Shown: positions 7,811 through 14,231, numbered from the stretch's first letter. The stretch: DNA of 22,260 nucleotides from JAZNOL01 sp045580815 (GCA_045580815.1 JAZNOL010000075.1:1-22260); one strand, 5' to 3'. Program-made: numbers and translations. The notes: generated by a model from the letters alone, not told the origin.

Positions 7811-8479
7811 ATGAGCGAAAAAGTTAAAAACGGTATTACGGAGTTGGTATTTATTCTGGACAGAAGCGGTTCAATGTCCGGGCTTGAGGGCGACACTATC
7901 GGCGGATTTAATGCAATGATTGAAAAACAGAAAAAGCAAGACGGCAAATGTTATGTATCTACGGTGCTTTTTGACAATGTATCCGAGGTGTTGCACGACA
8001 GAGTTAGCCTTGCAGATATAAAACCGATGACAGACAAAGAATACACAGTAAGAGGAAGTACGGCGTTAATTGACGCCATAGGCGGAGCGATACATCACAT
8101 TGGAAATGTTCATAAGTACGCCCGACCGGAAGACGTGCCGGAGCACACGGTGTTCGTAATCACAACAGACGGAATGGAAAACGCAAGCCGCAGGTACAGC
8201 AGCGATAAAGTCAAAACAATGATCGAGCGGCAAAAAGAAAAATACGGATGGGAATTTTTGTTTATCGGTGCTAATATTGATGCGGTTGAAACTGCGGCAC
8301 AGTACGGCATAAGCAGTGACAGAGCCGTAAATTATAACGCCGATAAAATGGGCACACGTATATTGTATGAATCGGTATCTTCGGTTGTGGGCAGCGTGCG
8401 TGCAAACAGACCGGTAGCCCAAAGCTGGAGTAAAGATATTGACGAAGATTACAAACAACGCGGAAATTCGGGCAGATAA
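7811..8479 (+). CDS. Von Willebrand factor A domain protein
   Basis: A 222-residue protein that is almost entirely a VWA domain. The metal-ion-dependent adhesion site is complete: D17-x-S-G-S in DRSGSMSG, T84 in RGSTALIDA and D120 in TTDGMENAS. There is no signal peptide or membrane segment, so it is probably cytoplasmic. Intracellular VWA proteins of this type usually bind partners in a metal-dependent way within multi-gene stress, chaperone or conflict systems. I chose the ATG at 7811 because GGAGG (7798-7802) lies 8 nt upstream; the in-frame TTG at 7796 falls inside the T tract. The gene is 107 nt downstream of the macrodomain gene, separated by the 7749-7802 hairpin, and ends at a strong terminator. 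Role in an ADP-ribose system is inferred from position only. Confidence 0.88.
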   Translation: MSEKVKNGITELVFILDRSGSMSGLEGDTIGGFNAMIEKQKKQDGKCYVSTVLFDNVSEVLHDRVSLADIKPMTDKEYTVRGSTALIDAIGGAIHHIGNVHKYARPEDVPEHTVFVITTDGMENASRRYSSDKVKTMIERQKEKYGWEFLFIGANIDAVETAAQYGISSDRAVNYNADKMGTRILYESVSSVVGSVRANRPVAQSWSKDIDEDYKQRGNSGR

Positions 8480-8484
8480 CAAAC

Positions 8485-8530
8485 AATGAGTCATAGCAAA
8501 ACAAATTCCTTTTGCTACGGCTCATTTTTT
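8485..8530 (+). terminator. Intrinsic terminator of the ADP-ribose cluster
   Basis: An interrupted stem pairs ATGAG with CTCAT (8486-8490 with 8521-8525) and TAGCAAAA with TTTTGCTA (8494-8501 with 8510-8517), followed by six T. It starts 6 nt after the VWA stop codon and closes the transcription unit. Confidence 0.85.
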
Positions 8531-8540
8531 ATGCAAATTC

Positions 8541-8569
8541 TTGACATCTGTTATTTTATGCTGTATAAT
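8541..8569 (+). promoter_or_regulatory. Consensus sigma-A promoter
   Basis: A perfect TTGACA (8541-8546), 17-nt spacer and TATAAT (8564-8569) lie about 70 nt upstream of the C_GCAxxG_C_C gene, directly after the VWA terminator. Confidence 0.9.
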
Positions 8570-8637
8570 TTAGGTGATCGTGCGATGGCTTGGATAGAGC
8601 ACATCAGTATTTAAAACACCCAAAAGGAGATATAATT

Positions 8638-9027
8638 ATGACACGAAGTGAGAAAGCTGTAGAAAACCACAAAAAAGGCTACAACTGTGCGCAGGCGGTG
8701 GCGTGCGTGTTTGCCGATAAAACAGGAATGAGCGAAGATGTTTTGTTTAAGCTTACCGAGGCTTTTGGCGGCGGTATGGGCGGCACTCAGGGCGTTTGCG
8801 GCGCAGTAAGCGGAATGGTCGCCATAGCCGGCGTCGTAAAAAGCTTTGGTGCAGAAAAAATTCCCGAAACAAATAAAGCACAAAGCTATGCTTTTGCCCG
8901 TGAGCTTATGGCTGAATTTGAAAATAAAGTTGGCTCAAATATCTGCCGTGATATAAAAGGAGACCACCTTTGCTCCTGCGACGGATGTATAGAAGAAGCC
9001 GTTAAAATTTTAGAGAAAAAACTGTAA
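8638..9027 (+). CDS. C_GCAxxG_C_C family protein
   Basis: A 129-residue protein of the C_GCAxxG_C_C family (Pfam PF09719), small cytoplasmic proteins with conserved cysteines suited to metal or redox-centre binding; biochemical function is not settled. The pattern is visible: a cysteine in YNCAQAV, the CGAVSG segment in the glycine-rich middle (VCGAVSGMV), and a cluster near the C-terminus (ICRDIKGDHLCSCDGC). AAGGAG (8624-8629) precedes the ATG at 8638 by 8 nt; an earlier in-frame TTG at 8590 has no such site. The gene has its own consensus promoter and a terminator downstream, so it is probably transcribed alone. Its convergent neighbour is another small cysteine-containing protein. Confidence 0.88.
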   Translation: MTRSEKAVENHKKGYNCAQAVACVFADKTGMSEDVLFKLTEAFGGGMGGTQGVCGAVSGMVAIAGVVKSFGAEKIPETNKAQSYAFARELMAEFENKVGSNICRDIKGDHLCSCDGCIEEAVKILEKKL

Positions 9028-9031
9028 TGAC

Positions 9032-9114
9032 GGAATAAGCAACACGAATTGAATTTTTAAAAAATATTGAATTTCCGTAGGGAACGGTCCGTGACCATTG
9101 CGTTTACTTATTCC
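9032..9114. repeat. Intergenic palindromic unit containing a REP-like core
   Basis: An 83-bp stretch bounded by GGAATAAG (9032-9039) and its complement CTTATTCC (9107-9114). Inside is GTAGGGAACGGTCCGTGACC (9077-9096, centred on GGTC/GACC), related to the palindromes at 13298-13322 and 14203-14231. It may be a short non-autonomous palindromic element. Confidence 0.4.
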
Positions 9115-9124
9115 ATATAGCAAA

Positions 9125-9156
9125 TAAAGAGGCTGCTCAAACAGCCTCTTTATATA
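9125..9156. terminator. Bidirectional intrinsic terminator
   Basis: An 11-bp perfect stem (9125-9135 with 9142-9152, loop CTCAAA) is flanked by T-rich tails on both strands. It sits between the convergent C_GCAxxG_C_C and TSCPD genes and probably serves both. Confidence 0.8.
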
Positions 9157-9185
9157 TTTAAGATGTTATGTGTAATTGACGGCGT

Positions 9186-9428
9186 TTAAAGTGCCTCTTT
9201 AAGCGCTTTTGCAAGCTGGTCGGGACAGGATGTGGATTTAAAACCACATTTTATACCTTCAAGTGCAGCAATAATTTCTTCCGCTTTGCGACCTTCTGCA
9301 AGCTTTGCAATACCCTGCGTATTGCCGTGGCAACCGCCTGTAAACTTTACGTTGCTTACAATACCGTCATTTATTTCAAATTTAATTTTCATGCTGCAAA
9401 CGCCTTTTGGTGAGTAAGTGTATTCCAT
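9186..9428 (-). CDS. TSCPD domain protein (TIGR03905 family)
   Basis: An 80-residue protein matching the small stand-alone TSCPD family (TIGR03905). The naming motif is present as TSCPDQ near residue 66, with a second cysteine in IKCGF and an earlier cysteine segment GGCHGNTQGIAKL. The same domain occurs at the C-terminus of some vitamin B12-dependent ribonucleotide reductases; the stand-alone form has no proven role, and zinc binding is a reasonable inference from the cysteines. The start at 9428 is supported by GGAGG (9439-9435 on the minus strand) six nt upstream, and a consensus promoter lies just beyond. A longer TTG-initiated reading is not supported. Confidence 0.9.
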   Translation of the reverse strand: MEYTYSPKGVCSMKIKFEINDGIVSNVKFTGGCHGNTQGIAKLAEGRKAEEIIAALEGIKCGFKSTSCPDQLAKALKEAL

Positions 9429-9457
9429 AAAAAACCTCCGTTTTGTTTGATACAATT

Positions 9458-9486
9458 ATTATATCTGTTTTTTTTGCTATTGTCAA
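9458..9486 (-). promoter_or_regulatory. Consensus promoter of the TSCPD gene
   Basis: On the minus strand TTGACA (9486-9481), 17-nt spacer, TATAAT (9463-9458), about 30 nt before the TSCPD start codon. Confidence 0.88.
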
Positions 9487-9556
9487 GGTTTTTGTTATTC
9501 GCGTGATTTTAATCATAAGTCCAAATTCCAAAAAATGTCAATTTTAGATAAAATGG

Positions 9557-9585
9557 TTGCTATTTTGACACCTATGTGTTATAAT
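9557..9585 (+). promoter_or_regulatory. Extended -10 promoter of the membrane protein gene
   Basis: TTGCTA (9557-9562), 17-nt spacer and TATAAT (9580-9585) with a TGn extension (TGT at 9577-9579). A TTGACA at 9565-9570 overlaps the spacer but is not correctly spaced for this -10 box. Confidence 0.65.
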
Positions 9586-9630
9586 AAAATCGTATACAGA
9601 AAAATCAAAAAGAGCAAAGGAGACAATACT

Positions 9631-10329
9631 ATGGGAAATGCGTATACCTACACGTACATAATTTTGGCAATGGTGCTTGTGGTTTTTTATTTTATGGCAC
9701 TTGCAGTTGCCGTGGCAAACTACATAATGACATCCTTATCATGGTACACAATAGCAAAACAACGGCGGGTTTCAATGGCGTGGCTTGCATGGATTCCGTT
9801 TTTTAACAACTGGGTTATTGGCGGCATTGCAGACAAATATGACGAGAAAAACGGTATAAAACGAACATGGCGTGTGGCGCTTATTGTGTTGTCTATGCTT
9901 GTTTTGATAATGTTGATTATAATGTTTGTTGCACTTTGCAAATTTATAATAGGATTTGGTAATTACGAAATTTATTATCAGTATTACGGATACGAATATA
10001 CCGAAATGCTTATATATGAGATGATATCATGGATTATCACCATGTATGTTGCACTGTTTGGGGTTGCTTTTTTGTCATCGCCCCTTTACATTTGCCAGTC
10101 AATATGCAGTTACAAAATTTATGAATCAACAGTACCCGAAAAAGCTCTCAAATATATGCTTCTCAGCTTGATGGTTCCGCTTGCAAACGGCATTTGTCTT
10201 ATAAAATGCAAAAACCTAGGATATGCCAAAACAGCACCGGCAGATTCCGGCGAAGTGTACATATCACCGGACATTGTGCTGGCAGATGAGCCGGAGTACG
10301 AACGAGGAAATTCGGAAGTTAATCAGTAA
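9631..10329 (+). CDS. Multi-pass membrane protein of unknown function
   Basis: A 232-residue integral membrane protein. Hydrophobic segments lie near residues 8-30 (start region rich in I, L, V, F), 46-62, 79-105, 128-160 and 175-195, so four or five membrane passes are likely, with an acidic hydrophilic C-terminal tail of about 35 residues. The segment SWYTIAKQRRVSMAWLAWIP followed by FFNNWVIGGIADKY resembles membrane proteins of unknown function common in Clostridia. I see no catalytic motif. The ATG at 9631 is supported by AAGGAG (9617-9622) 8 nt upstream; an earlier in-frame ATG overlaps the promoter. It has its own promoter and terminator, so it is probably monocistronic. Confidence 0.75.
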   Translation: MGNAYTYTYIILAMVLVVFYFMALAVAVANYIMTSLSWYTIAKQRRVSMAWLAWIPFFNNWVIGGIADKYDEKNGIKRTWRVALIVLSMLVLIMLIIMFVALCKFIIGFGNYEIYYQYYGYEYTEMLIYEMISWIITMYVALFGVAFLSSPLYICQSICSYKIYESTVPEKALKYMLLSLMVPLANGICLIKCKNLGYAKTAPADSGEVYISPDIVLADEPEYERGNSEVNQ

Positions 10330-10343
10330 AATAATATAAAAAT

Positions 10344-10385
10344 AAAATGACAATTTTTTGCAAAAAAAGGTTGTCATTTTTATTT
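10344..10385 (+). terminator. Intrinsic terminator after the membrane protein gene
   Basis: AAAATGACAA (10344-10353) pairs with TTGTCATTTT (10371-10380), followed by further T-rich sequence. Its right arm also supplies the -35 box of the next promoter. Confidence 0.75.
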
Positions 10386-10399
10386 TGGTGTGGTATAAT
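10371..10399 (+). promoter_or_regulatory. Promoter of the MBL-fold hydrolase gene
   Basis: TTGTCA (10371-10376), 17-nt spacer, TATAAT (10394-10399). The -35 box lies in the right arm of the upstream terminator hairpin. Confidence 0.75.
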
Positions 10400-10473
10400 T
10401 TACACATGCAGAAATTTACAACGGTTTTATTATAGATGAAATCCGTTAAGCTTAAATAAAAAGAGGGATACCC

Positions 10474-11340
10474 ATGGAAAAACTTAAAATAACAGACGTA
10501 AGAGCCAATCCCGGTGACAGTGCGTTTTTGATAGATGACGGAAAAACCGCAATTATGTACGATTCGGGCTTTGCGTTTACAGGGTACAAAGTTGCGGATA
10601 ATATCAAAAAAATTCTGGGTGAGCGAAAGCTGGACTACATTTTTTTGACTCATTCCCATTATGACCATGCACTTGGCTCTGTGTATGCTTTAAAATATTG
10701 GCCGGATGCTAAAGTGGTGGCAGGTGAATACGCAACAAAAATTTTTGCAAAACCTACAGCAAAAGCTGTTATGCGTGACCTTGACCAAAAATTTGCAAAA
10801 ACCTGCGGCGTAGAAAATTATGAAGATTTAATTGACAATCTTAAAGTGGACATTGCTGTTTGTGACGGTGACAGCATAAAAGCAGGCGATATGGAGTTTA
10901 CTGCCATTAATCTGCCGGGGCACACAAAATGCTCGGTAGGGTATTACTGCAAGGCTTTAAAACTGTTGCTCGGCACGGAAACAATCGGCGTTTTTAACGG
11001 AGATGACGACGTTGTACCGTCCTATCTTGTGGGATACAAAATGACGGTGGAGTCAATAAAAAAGGTTGAAAATCTGGAAGTTGAAAATATTCTTGTTCCG
11101 CATTTTGGACTGCTTGACAGCAATCAGACAAAATTTTATATAAAAAAAGCAAGAGAACGTACAGACTCCGTGGCCGAAAACATTGTCAAAATGCTGAAAA
11201 ACGGAAAAGCCAAAGCCGAAATTGAAAATTGGTTTAAAACCGAGTTTTATCACGGATATATCCAAACAATTTACCCCGTTGATGCAATGCGGCTTAATAC
11301 AGGTATAATGATTGACCTTTTGGAAAAAGAGTTGTGTTAA
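10474..11340 (+). CDS. Metallo-beta-lactamase-fold hydrolase
   Basis: A 288-residue cytoplasmic hydrolase of the metallo-beta-lactamase superfamily. The metal-binding motif HSHYDH lies near residues 60-65, the second ligand histidine in LPGHTKCS near residue 150, and a third in VPHFG near residue 210, the set expected for a dinuclear zinc or iron site. The N-terminal part (NPGDSAFLIDDGKTAIMYDSG) is the usual first strand pair. Such proteins hydrolyse thioesters, lactones or phosphodiesters, and nothing here decides the substrate. The C-terminal 65 residues form a helical extension. A GAGGG (10463-10467) precedes the ATG, and the gene has its own promoter. I do not see a clear terminator before the next promoter. 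Confidence 0.85.
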   Translation: MEKLKITDVRANPGDSAFLIDDGKTAIMYDSGFAFTGYKVADNIKKILGERKLDYIFLTHSHYDHALGSVYALKYWPDAKVVAGEYATKIFAKPTAKAVMRDLDQKFAKTCGVENYEDLIDNLKVDIAVCDGDSIKAGDMEFTAINLPGHTKCSVGYYCKALKLLLGTETIGVFNGDDDVVPSYLVGYKMTVESIKKVENLEVENILVPHFGLLDSNQTKFYIKKARERTDSVAENIVKMLKNGKAKAEIENWFKTEFYHGYIQTIYPVDAMRLNTGIMIDLLEKELC

Positions 11341-11365
11341 AACGTATATAAAAATGGTTTTGATA

Positions 11366-11394
11366 TTGACAAACCGTGATAATTGGAATATAAT
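11366..11394 (+). promoter_or_regulatory. Consensus promoter of the FAD oxidoreductase gene
   Basis: TTGACA (11366-11371), 17-nt spacer, TATAAT (11389-11394), about 35 nt upstream of the start codon. Confidence 0.9.
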
Positions 11395-11427
11395 CAAATT
11401 ATAAATAAAAAATAGGAGACTTACGTT

Positions 11428-13215
11428 ATGCTTGAAAAACGTATTATAGAAACCGACCTTTGCGTAATCGGTGGTGGAATTTCCGGGCTTTGTGCCGCAG
11501 TTTCAGCCGCAAGAAACGGCATAAATGTTGTGCTCATGCACGAACGCCCTGTTCTTGGCGGAAATGCGTCGTCAGAAATCCGTATGTGGGTTTGCGGTGC
11601 CCGTGGCGAAAACAACCGCGAAACCGGACTTATTGAAGAAATAGCACTTGAAAATACATACCGTAACCCCACAAAAAACTATTATTTGTGGGATACCGTG
11701 CTTTATGAATTTGCTTTGCGTGAAAAAAATCTGACCCTGCTTTTAAACTGCACCTGCATGGACGCATCCGTTGAAACTGGCAATTTTGCAGACGGACGTG
11801 ACCGCCGCATAACAAGCGTTACCGGGTATCAGATGACAACTCAGCAGATGATTGAGGTTAAATCAAAGTTTTATGCAGATTGCTCCGGCGACAGCATTCT
11901 TGCCCCTCTGACCGGTGCAGAGTTTAAAATGGGAAGAGAATCTGCGGACGAATACGGCGAGCAGACACACGTTAAAACACCCGATGATATGACAATGGGC
12001 ATGAGCTGTCTTATTTACGGGCGTGAAACAACCGAAGATGTTAAATTTACTCCGCCATCATGGAGCACAAAACTCTCAAAAGAAGATACCGACAACCGCC
12101 GTCCCGATATTTACAGCTCTTATGAAAACTTCTGGTATCTTGAGCTTGGCGGCAACCGCAACACAATAAAAGATACCGAGGAAATCACAAAAGAGCTTGT
12201 TCCCCTTGCACTGGGAATGTGGGATTTTGTGAAAAACTCAGGCGAATATGACAGCAGTAAATGGGATATTGATTTTCTGGGATTTTTGCCCGGCAAACGC
12301 GAATCACGCCGCATGATGGGCGAATATATAATAAAACAGACAGATATTTCAAACGATGTTCAGTTTGAAGATACGGTTGCTTTTGGCGGCTGGCCGCTGG
12401 ACGACCATTTCCCGGCAGGATTTTATCACCGCGGCACGGCAAACACTGATGTTCCCACAGCGGCACCGTACTGTATTCCTTACCGTGCACTGTATTCAAA
12501 AAATGTTGAAAACCTGTTTTTTGCCGGCAGAAACATCAGCATGACCCACATGGCTATGAGCAGTGTGCGTGTTATGGCAACCTGCGGACTTTTAGGTCAG
12601 GCAGTGGGCACAGCGGCATCGGTTGCAACCAAAGAAAATCTTACTCCACACGGTGTTTATAAGGAAAAACTTGCGGATTTGCAACAGCTTCTCAATAATG
12701 CCGACTGTTTCCTGCCCAATATAAAACGCAAGGTTTCGCCGCTTTGTGCATCTGCGGCATCGGACAATGTTTCGCCTCTGCTTTATAACGGAGAAGACCG
12801 TCCAAACCGCGTTTACAAGAGCGAAACTTGCGGCATATCTGTTGAAAACGGAAATAGTCTTGAATATAAATTTAATGAACCCACCGCAATAAAGTCGGTG
12901 CATGTTGTTTTTGACAGTGATTTAAATCGCACAACTCAAAACGGCGATGATTGCGAGCGTACGCACTCAACACGTGCCAATGTACGCCTTGACAGCCCGG
13001 TTATGATTATGCCTAAAACCTTGTGTAAAGAGTTCACAGTTGAAGTAACGGACGAAACAGGAAGGCGTATTTGCCTGAAAAAAGAAACAGAAAACAAATC
13101 AAGATTTTGTCATATTGAGCTTGATAAACCGGTTTGTGCAATACGCCTTACTCCTGTGTGTAACTGGGGCAACAGCGATAAAACGCCTGTTTTCTCTTTT
13201 GATTTTGAAAACTGA
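11428..13215 (+). CDS. FAD-dependent oxidoreductase with C-terminal beta domain
   Basis: A 595-residue protein with an N-terminal FAD-binding Rossmann motif (CVIGGGISGLCAAVSAARNG, about residues 11-30), followed by VLGGNASSEIRMWVCGARG, typical of the FAD_oxidored group (Pfam PF12831). The second FAD-contact region is visible as ENLFFAGRNISMTHMAMSSV near residues 363-382. The last 150 residues, starting after about 445, look like a separate beta-rich domain, plausibly carbohydrate-binding. There is no signal peptide. In gut bacteria related enzymes often lie near glycan-degradation genes, but none is adjacent here, so the substrate is open. AGGAG (11414-11418) lies 9 nt before the ATG. It is transcribed alone from a consensus promoter to a strong terminator. 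Confidence 0.85.
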   Translation: MLEKRIIETDLCVIGGGISGLCAAVSAARNGINVVLMHERPVLGGNASSEIRMWVCGARGENNRETGLIEEIALENTYRNPTKNYYLWDTVLYEFALREKNLTLLLNCTCMDASVETGNFADGRDRRITSVTGYQMTTQQMIEVKSKFYADCSGDSILAPLTGAEFKMGRESADEYGEQTHVKTPDDMTMGMSCLIYGRETTEDVKFTPPSWSTKLSKEDTDNRRPDIYSSYENFWYLELGGNRNTIKDTEEITKELVPLALGMWDFVKNSGEYDSSKWDIDFLGFLPGKRESRRMMGEYIIKQTDISNDVQFEDTVAFGGWPLDDHFPAGFYHRGTANTDVPTAAPYCIPYRALYSKNVENLFFAGRNISMTHMAMSSVRVMATCGLLGQAVGTAASVATKENLTPHGVYKEKLADLQQLLNNADCFLPNIKRKVSPLCASAASDNVSPLLYNGEDRPNRVYKSETCGISVENGNSLEYKFNEPTAIKSVHVVFDSDLNRTTQNGDDCERTHSTRANVRLDSPVMIMPKTLCKEFTVEVTDETGRRICLKKETENKSRFCHIELDKPVCAIRLTPVCNWGNSDKTPVFSFDFEN

Positions 13216-13219
13216 AAAC

Positions 13220-13253
13220 ACCCTGCGGTTTTTGTTACCGCAGGGTATTTTTT
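13220..13253 (+). terminator. Intrinsic terminator of the FAD oxidoreductase gene
   Basis: A 10-bp perfect stem ACCCTGCGGT/ACCGCAGGGT (13220-13229 with 13237-13246) is followed by ATTTTTTG, starting 4 nt after the stop codon. Confidence 0.88.
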
Positions 13254-13297
13254 GTTTGTATAATTTACCATACCGATGTACCGATGGGGTTGTAACC

Positions 13298-13322
13298 GGA
13301 GCGGTTACGAACCGTTCCCTAC
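13298..13322. repeat. REP-like palindrome, copy B
   Basis: A 9-bp stem with one G-T pair (13298-13306 with 13310-13318). Its reverse complement begins CGTAGGGAACGGTTCG, closely matching the core at 9076-9092 in the opposite orientation. An 8-bp direct repeat TACCGATG occurs twice just upstream (13271-13286). Confidence 0.6.
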
Positions 13323-13356
13323 GAGTTCGTGTGATTTTCGGGTATGCGATATTCAA

Positions 13357-13406
13357 GCCTCCCTTGCCTAAAGGGAGGGGGACCATCGCAGATGGTGGAG
13401 GGATTA
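13357..13406. repeat. REP-like element of a second type
   Basis: Two adjacent hairpins: CCTCCCTT/AAGGGAGG (13358-13365 with 13371-13378) and ACCATC/GATGGT (13382-13387 with 13391-13396), then GGAGGGATT. I recall elements of this layout as dispersed repeats in gut Firmicutes; only one copy is in this window. No gene lies between 13216 and 13462. Confidence 0.6.
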
Positions 13407-13462
13407 TATCGGACATGCTTTATAGCATTCCCTATGTGAAATGTTGGTTTGCCGATGAATGG

Positions 13463-13891
13463 TTATAGATTTATTATTATAAGATTGTTTTTTTCGGCGA
13501 GTTTATATGATTTTGCTGCACCGCCAAAACTGCGGTTGACAAAACATATTGCGTACATACTGTTTTTAATCATCCATTCATTTCGTTTTAAAATAGCTAT
13601 TTTTGGCGGAATTGATTCGAAACCTGGATAAATACTGTCGTCAAAAAATTCCAAACTGCATCTTTTAAAATTAAGATAGGGGAGAATCAAATAATGCTTT
13701 ATAAACGGATAATCATTTTTTAGCTCATTTATGCATTGCATGCACTGCATATCAAATCTGCCCATGCCGCCATTTAAAAAGCATGTGACTCCTTGTTTTA
13801 TAAGTTTTTCGGTTGCTGATTTGAGCTGGAAATAAACAGAATCGGGTGCATCGCTGTGTCCTATAAAAACGGCTGTTGTTGCTTTGTTCAT
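13463..13891 (-). CDS. SLOG-superfamily protein of unknown function
   Basis: A 142-residue protein with features of the SLOG Rossmann-like superfamily (relatives: DprA, YpsA/DUF1273, LOG). It starts with a strand ending in FIGHSDAP, and after a helix has FLNGGMGRFDMQ, the glycine-rich phosphate-binding loop, then a helix with CMQCINEL and a strand HYLILPYL. SLOG domains bind nucleotides or nucleotide-derived ligands, and some act as sensors or nucleosidases in bacterial conflict systems. The precise subfamily is uncertain. The start at 13891 has a weak GGTGAT upstream. A divergent ribbon-helix-helix gene lies 93 nt away, and an inverted repeat occupies the space between them. Confidence 0.75.
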   Translation of the reverse strand: MNKATTAVFIGHSDAPDSVYFQLKSATEKLIKQGVTCFLNGGMGRFDMQCMQCINELKNDYPFIKHYLILPYLNFKRCSLEFFDDSIYPGFESIPPKIAILKRNEWMIKNSMYAICFVNRSFGGAAKSYKLAEKNNLIIINL

Positions 13892-13907
13892 ATCATCACC
13901 ATATTTG

Positions 13908-13923
13908 TAACCATAATTGGTTA
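13908..13923. promoter_or_regulatory. Inverted repeat, candidate operator
   Basis: TAACCA (13908-13913) and TGGTTA (13918-13923) form a perfect 6-bp inverted repeat with a 4-nt spacer, in the divergent intergenic region just downstream of the -10 box of the SLOG gene. A second one, GTTAT/ATAAC (13920-13924 with 13929-13933), partly overlaps it. These are plausible sites for the adjacent ribbon-helix-helix protein. Confidence 0.45.
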
Positions 13924-13933
13924 TATTAATAAC

Positions 13934-13962
13934 ATTATATCATACTTTATAATTATAATCAA
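13934..13962 (-). promoter_or_regulatory. Promoter of the SLOG gene
   Basis: On the minus strand TTGATT (13962-13957), 17-nt spacer, TATAAT (13939-13934). Plus-strand TATAAT boxes at 13948 and 13954, lacking good -35 boxes, may serve the divergent gene. Confidence 0.6.
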
Positions 13963-13984
13963 GAGTAAGTTTGGAGATGATATT

Positions 13985-14167
13985 ATGTTTAAAATTGATA
14001 ATGAATTTAAAAATGCAAATGTTCCGCGTACAATACGTTTTACCGAAAAACTTTTCGAGCGACTTAATAAATATGCTGTTCAAAACGATGTTTCGCTAAA
14101 TTATCTTGTTTTGCAGTGCTGTAAATATGCACTTGACAATGCGGAGGACGAAAATAAAGGCGAATAA
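13985..14167 (+). CDS. Small ribbon-helix-helix (CopG/Arc-like) protein
   Basis: A 60-residue protein with the ribbon-helix-helix layout: a short strand RTIRFTEKL (about residues 15-23), helix FERLNKYAVQNDVS, a turn and a second helix LNYLVLQCCKYALDNA, then an acidic tail. Proteins of this size and fold usually dimerise and bind DNA as repressors, often of their own and neighbouring genes. The ATG at 13985 is supported by GGAG (13973-13976) 8 nt upstream; the longer reading from 13856 would run antisense into the SLOG gene and has no support. The candidate operator in the divergent region suggests it controls the SLOG gene, itself, or both. No toxin-like partner is adjacent. Confidence 0.75.
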   Translation: MFKIDNEFKNANVPRTIRFTEKLFERLNKYAVQNDVSLNYLVLQCCKYALDNAEDENKGE

Positions 14168-14202
14168 GGTTGATTAGACATAAAACTGTTATATACAAAA
14201 AA

Positions 14203-14231
14203 ATAGGGGACGATGGTTCATCGTTCCCTAT
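14203..14231 (-). terminator. Terminator of ctp formed by REP-like palindrome, copy C
   Basis: A 13-bp stem with one G-T pair (14203-14215 with 14219-14231). Read on the minus strand it is followed by a run of seven T, making a good intrinsic terminator for the protease gene ending at 14239. The sequence (rc begins ATAGGGAACGATG) resembles the palindromes at 9077 and 13298. Confidence 0.7.

Noticed and set aside
13856..13984. N-terminal extension of the ribbon-helix-helix protein
   Set aside because: It would overlap the SLOG gene and the divergent promoter region, while the ATG at 13985 has GGAG upstream.
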